A DNA stretch of 61,585 nucleotides from Paenibacillus sp. MAEPY2 (GCF_000499205.1 NZ_AWUK01000029.1:1-61585); one strand, 5' to 3'. Counted from the stretch's first letter, positions 44,230 through 53,197 are shown. Notes: generated by a model from the sequence alone, not told the origin. Made by a program: numbers and translations.

Positions 44230-45114
44230 TCAAAAAACTTCTTTGCATTGCCGATACTTTACAATGGTTAGATGCTCCCACTCCTTATACAGCTGCTCTT
44301 TAGAGAGTATCTTCCATGGATTAAACATCGTTTGCCCATCTTTATTGAAATATAGTTGTTCTCCCAGATGGTACGCTGCATGTTGAATGATCCCATTCTT
44401 ATCTGTCCATATGACAACGTCCCCTTGAACCAGATCCTCTGTTATTAGCTCCTCGTAATGATACTGTTCTAATTTCTCAAGAAACGTTTTTTGATGTACC
44501 CATTCATAGATAAACCATTCCTGTTTTCCTTTGGAGATTGCAAACAAAACTGCTGCGAGGCAATTTGCACCTTGGGAACTAGCAAATGAATTGGCATATG
44601 GATTTAGAAAATCAGGTAGCCACTCAGGTGGCTTCACACATTCCCCTTTATCCCACCATTCGTAAACCATTGTCGTAAGTATCTGTTCTTTACATGATAT
44701 GTCCAGATTTTCCCACAGGAAGCGTTGGAGGATCACATGTCCATCAATTAAATAGCTTGCAGGTATTTCCGCCAGATCATGTATAAATGCAACGGGTAAA
44801 ACAAGTCCCCTTTTACTTTGCACTTGTGCATTTAATAGAGATCGTTTCTTATCTTCAGGGATGGTTTCTATCCATTCTTTTTCAGCAATAATTACATAAT
44901 CAACGTTCTTTATATTCCAGTACTCATAACCATTTACATAATTCACTTGCCTATATGTGCTGTGGTTATAGAACTCATCTTTTGGCATTAATAGTACATC
45001 AGTAAAGTCAAATTCATAATCAAGATGCTCTTTCGATAGGAAAAATAAATCTTTTTCCGGTACATAGCAATCGACCCAAGACCGTAAAACTTTTTTGTCC
45101 GGCTTAATATTCAA
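44230..45114 (-). CDS. Possible NlpC/P60-like papain-fold hydrolase
   Basis: A 294-residue soluble protein. The C-terminal third shows a papain-like arrangement: Cys185 in GANCLAAVL at the head of a helix, the strand GDVVIWTDKNG, then His245 in IIQHAAYHLG. This is the Cys-His order of NlpC/P60 and related amidases. The N-terminal 170 residues are unassigned and no signal peptide is present, so an intracellular target is likely. TTG start after GCGGAGG. Confidence 0.55.
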   Translation of the reverse strand: MNIKPDKKVLRSWVDCYVPEKDLFFLSKEHLDYEFDFTDVLLMPKDEFYNHSTYRQVNYVNGYEYWNIKNVDYVIIAEKEWIETIPEDKKRSLLNAQVQSKRGLVLPVAFIHDLAEIPASYLIDGHVILQRFLWENLDISCKEQILTTMVYEWWDKGECVKPPEWLPDFLNPYANSFASSQGANCLAAVLFAISKGKQEWFIYEWVHQKTFLEKLEQYHYEELITEDLVQGDVVIWTDKNGIIQHAAYHLGEQLYFNKDGQTMFNPWKILSKEQLYKEWEHLTIVKYRQCKEVF

Positions 45115-45144
45115 ATATGTATTCCTCCGCGTTGGATTTGGAAT

Positions 45145-45699
45145 TTATTCTTTCATTTTATTTCTCACTATTCCGTAGTAAATCAGATCCTCATACCGGT
45201 CTTCTTTCTTGACATGATCCATCAGTACCCCTTCTTTCTTCATGCCAATTTTCTGTATTACTTGTCCGGATGCCGGATTAGAAGCAAAGTGTCGCGCATA
45301 TACCTTATGATATTTTTTCATATCAAAAGCGAAGTCCAAGATCGCCTTGGCAGCTTCTGTTGCATATCCATTTCCCCAAAAGGGTTGACCGACCCAATAG
45401 GATAACTCACCATTATCGTAACGTTGGTGATTAGATAATGCGATTGCCCCGTATAAAGCGCCTGTTTCCCTATCACAAATAGCAAATTCGTATAACTTAT
45501 CCGCATTAAAATTTTCGCTATGGTGTTCTATCCATGACAAAGCACAATCTAATGTATATGGGTAGGGTAATGTGAGTGTACTCTTATATATGTTGTAGTC
45601 ATTACATAGTCTGGTAACGGTTTCAGCATCTGCTTTCGTAAATGATCTTAATAGTAACCTTTCTGTAGTCATCGTTTTATTGATATCGTCATACACCAT
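45145..45699 (-). CDS. GNAT acetyltransferase, RimJ/RimL-like
   Basis: A 184-residue GNAT_3 protein: TERLLLRSFTKADAETVTRL opening, the GALYGAIALS strand, motif A WVGQPFWGNGYATEAAKAIL and the terminal ASNPASGQVIQKIGMKKEG. Protein N-terminal or small-molecule acetylation is typical. The ATG at 45699 follows AAGGTGG. Confidence 0.87.
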   Translation of the reverse strand: MVYDDINKTMTTERLLLRSFTKADAETVTRLCNDYNIYKSTLTLPYPYTLDCALSWIEHHSENFNADKLYEFAICDRETGALYGAIALSNHQRYDNGELSYWVGQPFWGNGYATEAAKAILDFAFDMKKYHKVYARHFASNPASGQVIQKIGMKKEGVLMDHVKKEDRYEDLIYYGIVRNKMKE

Positions 45700-45756
45700 G
45701 CTATCCCACCTTATTTGATTAAAATAGATCATTATACCTTCAAAATGACTACTCTT

Positions 45757-46218
45757 CTATTTCAATTTTATCTTATATACCATTTCACCATCCTGATTCT
45801 CCAATTCCTGATTTTTAAATCCTATCTTCTCATATAACACTCTTGCGCGAGTATTACTTTTTTCTACGGTTAACGAGATGATTCGGCATTGTGGATGCTT
45901 TTCCTGAATACATTCCAATATCGTATAAAGGGATTTACTTCCTAAGCCTATCCCTTGATAGTCCTTATCGATTTGAAATCCTCCAATCCAATAATTATCA
46001 GTACTTAGCGGTGTATAAGATAAATAGAAGAAACCAAACGCTTTGTCACTTTCACGCAAAAGATATGGATCAAAAGCTGCATCCCAGGGCTTCACGTAGG
46101 CATATGCTAAAGATTCAATGACCGTTGGAACAAGATTTACTTGCGTCTCAAGTAATGATATTGCGATCGCTTCTTCCCAATTCGTTTTATCGACTGGCTC
46201 TATAGAAATTAGATTCAT
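45757..46218 (-). CDS. GNAT acetyltransferase, BltD/spermidine-acetyltransferase-like
   Basis: A 153-residue GNAT protein with the family opening SIEPVDKTNWEEAIAI and LVPTVIESLAYAYVKPW, motif A FQIDKDYQGIGLGSKSLYTI and motif B NTRARVLYEKIGF. Third paralogue of the group here. GAAAGGAA precedes the ATG. Confidence 0.83.
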   Translation of the reverse strand: MNLISIEPVDKTNWEEAIAISLLETQVNLVPTVIESLAYAYVKPWDAAFDPYLLRESDKAFGFFYLSYTPLSTDNYWIGGFQIDKDYQGIGLGSKSLYTILECIQEKHPQCRIISLTVEKSNTRARVLYEKIGFKNQELENQDGEMVYKIKLK

Positions 46219-46289
46219 TTAAATATTCCTTTCGGCTTCCAAATCTTATTTCGTTGAAGTAGTTTAACGACTTACATGAGTCCATATAA

Positions 46290-46521
46290 TCAATCTATCA
46301 TTTCTATCGTCTCTATTACGTTATATTTCTCAAAATCATTTATAATAGTCAGTGGTAGATGATCAAATAACTCAGATTGGGTCGCCCACATATACTCACT
46401 TTCCACCAACGGTTTCCCAGCTTTCCGCATCAACTTCATCTACAGCTGAACGTTTTAATATTAGTACCCTGCTTTTATTTTCAATGACTCCTTTAACCAC
46501 AACAACGATGTTATTTTCCAA
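46290..46521 (-). pseudogene. Nudix hydrolase pseudogene with internal deletion
   Basis: From a TTG at 46521, 41 codons read a normal Nudix N-terminus (VVVVKGV, SRVLILKRS, SWETVGGK) and hit a TGA exactly after the G-G-K that opens the Nudix box. In another frame the last 35 residues read a Nudix-like C-terminus (EYMWATQSELFDHLPLTIIN). About 80 residues including the catalytic RExxEE segment are missing. Confidence 0.75.
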
Positions 46522-46539
46522 GATACCTTCACCCCTATG

Positions 46540-46941
46540 TTATTCAGAAAACTCAACTAAAATGGGATGAGTGCTTTCATCCAATGCTTTGTGAATTCTC
46601 TCCTTAAAATTCCCCCATGTTATCATTTCATTGGCTTGTTCCAATGTAAAGAATCCAACCTCATCACTTTCACTACTTGTAGTTAGAGTTCCTCCAATCG
46701 GTTTTCCAGTGAATATATTGTTACATACTCCCCGGGTAGTGTTCTGATATAGACCACAAAACTTAATAAGTTCAATATCGATACCAGTCTCTTCCTTCAC
46801 CTCTCGAACGGCTGCTCGTGAGATGGTCTCGCCTTCTTCTACACAGCCTTGAGGCATTTCCCAGCCTCTCCGTCCCTTCATAAGTAAGATTTCATTGTTC
46901 TCATTAAGGACAATTACACTTGCAGATACGATAAATTTCAT
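46540..46941 (-). CDS. Nudix hydrolase
   Basis: A 133-residue Nudix protein with a complete Nudix box at residues 32-54 (G-x5-E-x7-REVKEETGI). It hydrolyses a nucleoside diphosphate linked to some other group; the substrate is not predictable. AAGGGGG precedes the ATG. The broken Nudix gene lies just downstream. Confidence 0.9.
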   Translation of the reverse strand: MKFIVSASVIVLNENNEILLMKGRRGWEMPQGCVEEGETISRAAVREVKEETGIDIELIKFCGLYQNTTRGVCNNIFTGKPIGGTLTTSSESDEVGFFTLEQANEMITWGNFKERIHKALDESTHPILVEFSE

Positions 46942-47024
46942 TCAAAATCCCCCTTCTTTAGTTTTAGTTCATAGCCGTAATCCACATTTAATTCCCCTCT
47001 GGAGTCATCCAATATCTTTGTGGT

Positions 47025-47456
47025 TTATAACTTCTTTTGAAGTAATACTTCTTCCGTTCTCTCATAGTTTGATTTTTCGTATGTCTTTATAGCCATCTCA
47101 TTTCTTTCACCTGTCAGAATCTTCACACTGGTCACACCTCGTGCTCTGAGTTCATCCTCTATAAAAGCAATCAACAAAGTAGCCAGCCCTCTTCTCCGGG
47201 CAACTTCGGTAATATACATTTCTGTGATTTCTCCTAGGAGACCACGATAACAAAAAGATTTAAAATATTGAGCACAAGCAAATCCAACTGCCTGATCGTC
47301 AATAACAGCTAGAGCAATCAGCTCATCAGATAAAGCAAGGCTCTCTTTTACTTCATCTACGGATGTACCCACTCCATTAAAAGCATCATTGAGCTTTAGA
47401 AGGTCCTCTGCATCATTTGCGTTCGCCCAGCGAATATACATTTTCTCTTCTGTCAT
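47025..47456 (-). CDS. GNAT-family N-acetyltransferase
   Basis: A 143-residue GNAT protein: YIRWANANDAEDLLKLNDAF opening, motif A ITEVARRRGLATLLIAFIED and NEMAIKTYEKSNYERTEEVL as motif B. The ATG at 47456 follows TTGGAGG. It starts 33 bp after the DUF1801 stop and is probably co-transcribed with it. Confidence 0.85.
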   Translation of the reverse strand: MTEEKMYIRWANANDAEDLLKLNDAFNGVGTSVDEVKESLALSDELIALAVIDDQAVGFACAQYFKSFCYRGLLGEITEMYITEVARRRGLATLLIAFIEDELRARGVTSVKILTGERNEMAIKTYEKSNYERTEEVLLQKKL

Positions 47457-47489
47457 CACATGACCTCCAATAATATCTGTCAACGGCAA

Positions 47490-47912
47490 TTAGTGATCCG
47501 GATAGGTTTCTTTCAAAAACCTGATGGATTGGTTGATCAACCCCTGTAATACATCTACATGGATATCTGCAACTTTATTGATGTATACACATGCTTTTCC
47601 TGTCGTATGTTTTCCAAAGTCCTTTAATAGATTCTCTCGCTCTGCATCACCTGTCGCAAAATACAAACTGATTTTTGCTTTTCGGGGAGAAAAACCCACC
47701 AGCGGTGCATCTCCTTCATGACCAGATTCATATTTATAATGATAAGCGCCGAATCCAATAATACTCGGTCCCCACATCTTTGCTTTATACCCTGTTGTTT
47801 CAGTAAAAATATCTAATAGTTGATACGCGTCTTCACGTTTTTTGGTATTCTCAACACTTTCAATAAATTCAATGACGCTGTTGTCTGTTTCTTTTGTTTT
47901 AAGTTTGTACAT
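47490..47912 (-). CDS. DUF1801-family protein
   Basis: A 140-residue protein of the DUF1801 (YdhG-like) fold: SVIEFIESVENTKKREDAYQ near the start, the MWGPSIIGFGAYHYKYESG core and LVGFSPRKAKISLYF. The family is loosely linked to iron or small-ligand binding; its role is unsettled. The ATG at 47912 follows AAGGAGCG; the longer frame has no ribosome site. Confidence 0.8.
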   Translation of the reverse strand: MYKLKTKETDNSVIEFIESVENTKKREDAYQLLDIFTETTGYKAKMWGPSIIGFGAYHYKYESGHEGDAPLVGFSPRKAKISLYFATGDAERENLLKDFGKHTTGKACVYINKVADIHVDVLQGLINQSIRFLKETYPDH

Positions 47913-47935
47913 TGATAAAATCGCTCCTTCATATA

Positions 47936-48172
47936 TCAGATTACTCTCTGCCGTTTTAATATAAGAAACAGACTTAATATCATGCCAACAATCAGAAACA
48001 CTGTCCATTGTTCATAACTAGTAATCAGAATCAGTTCCCAAAAACCTACTGGCCCAGAATTTGGTCCATCACTGTAGGGATAGGCAAAAATAGCTGGTAT
48101 TACTCCCAGGGCAACAAAAACGATTCCAATGATCAAAGAAAGGAAATAAACAGCTCTCTTCAAAGAATTCAC
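47936..48172 (-). CDS. Small membrane protein, two spans
   Basis: A 78-residue protein with hydrophobic segments at about 9-30 and 50-72. The annotated GTG abuts GGAGG; a TTG three codons later has better spacing. Function unknown. Confidence 0.5.
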   Translation of the reverse strand: MNSLKRAVYFLSLIIGIVFVALGVIPAIFAYPYSDGPNSGPVGFWELILITSYEQWTVFLIVGMILSLFLILKRQRVI

Positions 48173-48187
48173 ACCCTCCAGCCCCTC

Positions 48188-48673
48188 TCAAAATCCTTGA
48201 TGATTCAAGTAATACTTAATTCCAGCACGATCAACATCGGAAAAATCTAATGGGTTCTCAATAAATAATTTATTTAGTTCCTTAATATCAATCCATTGAA
48301 TATCTACTGTTTCATCACCAGCTTCTAACAATTCTCCACTTGCCTTACATCTAAAATAATATCCAACGGAATCAATTGGTCCCTTAGTGGTTTGATAAGC
48401 TGCGAATGGTCTAATACACTCCACTTCAAATTCAGGATTAATTCCAGTCGTATCAATTCTTGTTTCCATTCCTTCTATTTCGTAGATAGTTAATCCAGTC
48501 TCTTCTTTAACCTCTCTTACCAGAGCTTGGACTAACGATTCAAACAATTCAATTCTACCTCCAGGAAGTTCAAACTGAAAAGCAGAGTCCGACTTTGTTC
48601 TTCTTTGAATGATAATCTCCGTTGCTTCGTTACCAGATCTTTCAATGATCGCTCTTGAGTTAACATAGAACAT
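48188..48673 (-). CDS. Nudix hydrolase
   Basis: A 161-residue Nudix protein with a full Nudix box at residues 39-61 (G-R-I-E-L-F-E, then REVKEETGL). The N-terminus (RAIIERSGNEATEIIIQRR) is typical. Its C-terminal DIQWIDIKEL helix region is standard. AAAGGA precedes the ATG. Confidence 0.9.
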   Translation of the reverse strand: MFYVNSRAIIERSGNEATEIIIQRRTKSDSAFQFELPGGRIELFESLVQALVREVKEETGLTIYEIEGMETRIDTTGINPEFEVECIRPFAAYQTTKGPIDSVGYYFRCKASGELLEAGDETVDIQWIDIKELNKLFIENPLDFSDVDRAGIKYYLNHQGF

Positions 48674-48682
48674 CCAACCAGT

Positions 48683-48730
48683 CCTTTATAAGGTTTGAAT
48701 TTTCTACAATGTTCATATCGTTGTTATATT
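48683..48730 (-). repeat. attC-like intergenic element B (short, degenerate)
   Basis: Follows the methyltransferase stop. Left end AATATAACAACGATATGAAC (48711-48730) keeps the ATAACA block; the right end is only CCTTATAAAG. Assigned mainly by position and the left end. Confidence 0.3.
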
Positions 48731-48748
48731 CGAAATGAATAATTCAGT

Positions 48749-49525
48749 TCACTTCAACTTCTTTCCTAAAAACAAAGCAACTCTATGGTCTTTAAAAATA
48801 TATCCACCTGATCTATCAATAGAATTTTTGATTCTATTTAACAAATTGTTTCTGTCCGGTTCCGACAGTTGTCTATGCTTTGAATTGGTATTAAGCAACG
48901 AAATATAATCGCTGCTTGTGTATGGAAGAATTTGGATATATTCTTTGACTTCTATACTTGTAAAATTACCTGTTTCCTCAGTGATCGCTTTTCTTTCATT
49001 TATGGTTTCTTCAGGCGTTTGTAATTTGGAATCGTCTAAATGTGGTGCAAACTCTTTATAATGAGATCGTATTTCATTGTGAATCTCATCGTACATTGGC
49101 ACATGAATGGTCCAGAAGAAACCAATTGCACCTGAATCCTCAAGTAACTCCCACACCCTGCGATAACCAAACTGAGGATCAATAAAATGAAATGCAGTAC
49201 CCGAAACTGCTAATTTAAAAGGACCACCTTCACCGTCCCACTCTTCGAACGATGTATTGATCACTTTAAGAGATTTATAGGATTTGAATTTTTCTGCAGT
49301 GAGCCGGGCTAATTTATCCCCCAATTCAATACATGTAATATTTTTATATTCTCTATCAACTAATCCATTTGTTGCTTGTCCAGTTCCGCAACCTATTTCA
49401 AGGATTTTATCTTCTTCTACTGCATTTGAATAATTAAAAATATCGTCAAACATTTCATCAGGATAGGTGGGTCTATATTTTTCATATTCACTAGCAATAC
49501 AATTAAACGTCTCTTTATTTTCCAC
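48749..49525 (-). CDS. Class I SAM-dependent methyltransferase
   Basis: A 258-residue methyltransferase with SAM motif I ILEIGCGTG (41-49), preceded by the YRPTYPDEM helix and followed by ITCIELGDKLA and the AFHFIDPQFGYRRVW post-motif region. The GTG at 49525 follows AAGGGAG. A 34-codon upstream extension of the frame is rejected because it translates straight through the attC-like element C. Substrate unknown. Confidence 0.88.
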   Translation of the reverse strand: MENKETFNCIASEYEKYRPTYPDEMFDDIFNYSNAVEEDKILEIGCGTGQATNGLVDREYKNITCIELGDKLARLTAEKFKSYKSLKVINTSFEEWDGEGGPFKLAVSGTAFHFIDPQFGYRRVWELLEDSGAIGFFWTIHVPMYDEIHNEIRSHYKEFAPHLDDSKLQTPEETINERKAITEETGNFTSIEVKEYIQILPYTSSDYISLLNTNSKHRQLSEPDRNNLLNRIKNSIDRSGGYIFKDHRVALFLGKKLK

Positions 49526-49559
49526 TGGACACACTCCCTTATTATGATTTTGGTTAAAT

Positions 49560-49677
49560 CCAATAACGTTTCTGTATCTATGAACCCTATAAGGGTTCTC
49601 AATTGAGATGATTTCTCCAATAACCATCCCTCAGATCAAACTTCCGTCAGGACCAAAGCTTGAATATTACGTTATAC
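49560..49677 (-). repeat. attC-like intergenic element C (best preserved)
   Basis: 118 bp between a GNAT pseudogene and the methyltransferase. In gene orientation the left end is GTATAACGTAATATTCAAGC (49658-49677) and the right end includes GGGTTCATAGATACAGAAAC then GTTATTGG (49560-49587). ATAAC pairs with GTTAT, an unpaired spacer of 4 versus 7 bases follows, then TAT-CA type blocks pair. A central hairpin GAACCC / GGGTTC lies at 49582-49598. Confidence 0.75.
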
Positions 49678-49720
49678 AATTTTTTCATCCTTCACGTGCA
49701 TTGATCTAAATTTTTTAATC

Positions 49721-50212
49721 TTATTGTTCTTGATTACCTAAAATCATGCATTTTTCATAACGCACAATTGTCATTTTATTGTTAATTTGTTTTGCATCTC
49801 CCTTCTGCCTATATCCTAATTTTTCATAAAGGTAACAATTCCCCTGCTCTTCTGAAATTGTAGCTAACTCCCATATTCTCGCATCACTATATCTATCTTC
49901 TATCATTGAAAATACTTTTTGTGCGATCCCTCTCCCTTGATATTCAGGTAAAATAAACACGGGGCTCACTCGATAGATTTTATTCTCTTTTTTAACAATT
50001 CTAATGGCCCCTACTGGAATATTTGCTTCTCTTATCAAGTAATAATCTGTAAAGCTTTGATTAATTCGATCTGCTATTTATTCCACCGTTTCATTTGCAG
50101 GGCTTGTTTCATAGTCTTTATATTTATTTAATAGAGGCATGAATGCTTCTATTTGGATTTCATGAATTATTGAAGCTTCGTTAACACCTGCTTTGGATAA
50201 TGAGATTTCCAT
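49721..50212 (-). pseudogene. GNAT acetyltransferase gene with in-frame stop codon
   Basis: A continuous reading frame of 164 codons from an ATG at 50212 (after GGAGGATGCT) encodes a full GNAT protein: MEISLSKAGVNEAS opening, PVGAIRI strand, motif A PVFILPEYQGRGIAQKVF and motif B YLYEKLGY. Codon 45 (50078-50080) is TAA. The frame is otherwise intact. It may be a recent nonsense mutation; a TTG after the stop could restart translation of a 105-residue fragment. Confidence 0.8.
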
Positions 50213-50257
50213 TTCATAGCATCCTCCGTTATTGAAGCTAATTTGTATTTTGCTTGT

Positions 50258-50338
50258 TTAATCTCTTGATTTCACTAGTTCATTATTCTCATTCATTACA
50301 ATCGCTGCCTCTGAAACAATATGCTTAGGTGGATTCAT
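50258..50338 (-). pseudogene. Nudix hydrolase 5' remnant
   Basis: Twenty-six codons from an ATG at 50338 read a typical Nudix N-terminus (PPKHIVSEAAIV, NENNEL) and then jump to KSRD and TAA. Everything from the Nudix box onwards is deleted. GAAAGGACTATC precedes the start. Confidence 0.6.
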
Positions 50339-50362
50339 AGATATTGATAGTCCTTTCTTGGG

Positions 50363-50838
50363 CTAATCGTTTAATTTATCCTTACCATAATAAAATCCCT
50401 TGAGTTGTTCATCAAAAAATGATTTTAAGTTGTCCTGTACAATGGAATGCTTGTTTCTTTATTATTTTTATCTGTTCGTGTAATATATATTTGCTCAAGA
50501 TCATATTGGATTGTAATATCTCTTCTTGAATGAAGTCGAAATGCTATTCCAGCACTGATGTTTGAAGGCGTTTGATGAAGTTCGATAATTGAGGATTCAG
50601 GCACAGAATTGATCCAGCCAACAATTTTGTTAATTTTTTCATCTGTCAATTTAATATCCACAAATGTAATGTTAGGCGTTTTGTGCGAGTAGACTGCTTT
50701 TGTCATTTGGGTACTTTTAATGTGATCGATAGAAATCTCTTTATTCAGCTGTTCATTTTCTAGATTGAGATATTGATAAGAGAAATGAGCTATAAGAAGA
50801 AGTACTACTGTGATAATGAGCGTTTTCAGTATTTTAAT
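50363..50838 (-). pseudogene. Frameshifted membrane-anchored protein gene, unknown family
   Basis: A 93-codon open frame (50425-50706) is only the middle of a longer gene. Upstream in frame lies a hydrophobic anchor (TLIITVVLLLIAHF) with no ATG, only ATT or ATC eight to nine bases after AGGGGG. Downstream, a one-base slip at about 50,440 leads into a coding-like tail (VQDNLKSFFDEQLKGFYYG, then a stop at 50363). Lost start and frameshift suggest decay; function unknown. Confidence 0.55.
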
Positions 50839-51039
50839 GATATTATTCCCCCTGTCTCATATAACTTTTTATGAACTTCTCATGACGCCTCTCACCCTTA
50901 GATGCTCTTAGCTCTCTTATCTTAAGGAGCTGGGCGTATTCAGTTAGTTCTTCTAGTCTTAGAAAAGTACTTGTCAAACCAGGGGGGGCGAACGCCACAG
51001 TGTGTATGGTTTTCATCAATTCACTTTATGTATCACATA

Positions 51040-51461
51040 TCACTTGGTTCCTTCATTGAAGTAAGTGATCTCATTACCGCTAATTAAGTTCCTTATACCC
51101 CCTTTATAATATGGCATTAATTGATCTGCTTCCTCTATATCCTTCCAAGCAATCTCGGAGATTTCATCATGTCTTACAATTTGTTCAGTACCTCCAGTAA
51201 TTTCAGCCCTGAAGACTATAAAAATTGCATGTTCATTTAAATGTTCAAATTTACATTCATTTATAGCTACGATGCCATAGACCTTAACATCAAAACCTGT
51301 CTCTTCTTTAGCTTCTCGGATAGCAGCTTGCTCTAATGATTCATCTGGTTCTACTCTCCTCCTGGTAAAGACCAGCTTGAACGTCCTACATTTTTGACCA
51401 TTAAGACTTTCGATTTTGATTCATCTGTAATTAGAGTGTATGTTACGTTGACTCGTTTCAT
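51040..51461 (-). pseudogene. Nudix hydrolase pseudogene, frameshift in the Nudix box
   Basis: From an ATG at 51461 the frame encodes VNVTYTLITDE and WSLPGGE, then stops. A one-base deletion inside the Nudix box breaks it; the other frame continues RVEPDESLEQAAIREAKEET to a natural C-terminus ending at 51040. Total length 422 bp, one short of a multiple of three. The protein is otherwise complete. Confidence 0.85.
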
Positions 51462-51494
51462 TGTCCTCTCTCCTTTCTTAATATGAGTGCATAT

Positions 51495-52001
51495 CTATAC
51501 CTTCGAGATCTCCGATTCATATTTAACTTGGGTTTTACTCTGACCTTCTATTATTTCAATCATCTCCTCTATTTCTTTAAATCCACTTTTCTCATAAAAT
51601 GCCCTTCCTATATGATTCTCTTTCCCTACCCAGGCAAACATTTTATTTATTGGCTTTAAAACTTGAGTGAATCTCTGAATGAACTCTTTACCTATTCCCA
51701 TTTTGTGATTTTCAGGTCGTATATAGATTCTTAGCAATTCGTATTCTTCTTCATTCACTTGTCTTGTTTGAGCATATCCAACGATTTTTCCATTAAATTC
51801 AGCTATTAAAAACTGCCGTTTGGCACTTTGAAGATCTCTCTCGACAGATCGACTTAAATTCTCATCTGAATATGCTCTACTTAGAAAATTTTGTATGTAG
51901 CCTTCGGAGTATATGCCTTTATAAGTATAATTCCATGTTTCTTGAGCTATGGATTGAATGTGTGGGATATCCTCATGTGAAACAAATCGAATTGTAATCA
52001 T
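51495..52001 (-). CDS. GNAT-family N-acetyltransferase
   Basis: A 168-residue GNAT protein: ITIRFVSHEDIPHIQSIAQE, GKIVGYAQTRQ, motif A IYIRPENHKMGIGKEFIQRF and motif B NHIGRAFYEKSGF. The ATG at 52001 follows GAAGGA. Intact between two broken genes. Confidence 0.85.
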   Translation of the reverse strand: MITIRFVSHEDIPHIQSIAQETWNYTYKGIYSEGYIQNFLSRAYSDENLSRSVERDLQSAKRQFLIAEFNGKIVGYAQTRQVNEEEYELLRIYIRPENHKMGIGKEFIQRFTQVLKPINKMFAWVGKENHIGRAFYEKSGFKEIEEMIEIIEGQSKTQVKYESEISKV

Positions 52002-52025
52002 CTGGTATCCTTCTTTCATTATTAA

Positions 52026-52457
52026 TTAACGAACTTTATAGTCTTTCTTAAGAAATGCATAAATGGCTTTATCAACAAATCGATTCTTCCAATAATAATT
52101 TTCCTTTAATATCCCTTCTTCTCTAAAGCCGATTTTCTCAAGTACCTTTCTTGATCCCACATTCTCTGGTTCTACAAATGCTTCAATTCGGTTTAAGCCA
52201 GCCATGAAAGCCACATGTTCCAATTACTTTGTTTTCCGACTGCAAAGTGATTCCCCAACGAATGGCTTGACCTGTTTCATATCTTTCATCCATCTTTGAA
52301 TTAATTCTTCTGCTTGTTTAATGGTTGTAAAACTCTCCGCATCATAAAACTTCGTAACTTCATCCAATGAAAAAAATTGAAATAGTTCTGTGGAATCATT
52401 CTGTGTTAGCTCTCTTAATACAAGTCTTTTTGTTTCTAATTCGGGAAACTGCGACAT
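52026..52457 (-). pseudogene. GNAT (RimJ/RimL-like) pseudogene
   Basis: From an ATG at 52457 (after AAGGAGAAC) the frame gives a normal RimJ/RimL opening (FPELETKRLVLRELTQND), then a frameshift near residue 75. The neighbouring frame continues AIRWGITLQSENKVIGTCGF and breaks off. The third part, LNRIEAFVEPENVGSRKVLE to the natural stop, follows after loss of about 40-50 residues including motif A. Confidence 0.85.
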
Positions 52458-52533
52458 TTTAGTTCTCCTTAATGGTTTAAGTAGCCTCACTCAGTACTAA
52501 TCCATATTATTACATATATGAAGTAAATCAAGC

Positions 52534-52562
52534 AAAAAAAAGCAGATGGTCTCTCATCTGCC
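52534..52562 (-). terminator. Intrinsic terminator after the GNAT gene at 52620
   Basis: Perfect stem GCAGATG / CATCTGC with loop AGAGAC, followed by TTTTTTTTGC on the minus strand. Confidence 0.8.
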
Positions 52563-52619
52563 CTGAAATATGGGAGAAAGCCATGCAGCTGATTTAAAAT
52601 TCCCTCCATGATCTTGATC

Positions 52620-53144
52620 TTAATTTTCCTCGACTGCCAATCTCCAGTCATTACATCGTATGGTAGTCCCAATAGGGTATTCAAAATTACACTCGCCAAT
52701 ATACGAAAAGCCCAGCTTGCGACAAATGGCATTCGAAGCGGGATTTTTAGTTTTAGGAAAAGCGTGAATAAAATTATGTTTCTTCTTTTCAGAACGAATA
52801 GAAGCTATGGCCTTTGCTGTTGCTTCAGTCGCTATTCCTCTACCTTGATATTCAGATAAAACACTCCAACCTATCTCGAAAATAGATTCTTCTTTCCACG
52901 TCTGATCCCAATACCCTACACTACCCACGACTTCAAGATGCGGAAGCAAAAGGATCTTAAACATTTTCCCTGTTCCACTTTGGGCGATTTCATAATAGCG
53001 CTTATGGCGAGCTAGGATTTTCTCCTCAGTCTCTGGTCCTCCGAAGTGTACTGTCATCTCAGGCGAATTTAATTGACGAAGCAAATCTAGATCTCCTTCA
53101 TCCCACAGTTCAATTCTTACCTCTGGCGCATTCCTTTGTTCCAT
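52620..53144 (-). CDS. GNAT acetyltransferase, RimJ/RimL-like
   Basis: A 174-residue GNAT_3 protein: VRIELWDEGDLDLLRQLN opening, VVGSVGYWDQTW strand, motif A VLSEYQGRGIATEATAKAIA and PASNAICRKLGFSYIGE. The ATG at 53144 follows GGGAGGTGAG; the frame extends 11 codons further without a ribosome site. Confidence 0.87.
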   Translation of the reverse strand: MEQRNAPEVRIELWDEGDLDLLRQLNSPEMTVHFGGPETEEKILARHKRYYEIAQSGTGKMFKILLLPHLEVVGSVGYWDQTWKEESIFEIGWSVLSEYQGRGIATEATAKAIASIRSEKKKHNFIHAFPKTKNPASNAICRKLGFSYIGECNFEYPIGTTIRCNDWRLAVEEN

Positions 53145-53197
53145 CTCACTCACCTCCCTGTTTTTATTTGTAACCAAATTTAGAGGAAGAGATTTAC

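Noticed and set aside
52487..52732. 81-codon minus frame between two GNAT genes
   Set aside because: It runs through the terminator at 52534 and the 3' end of the real GNAT gene in another frame.
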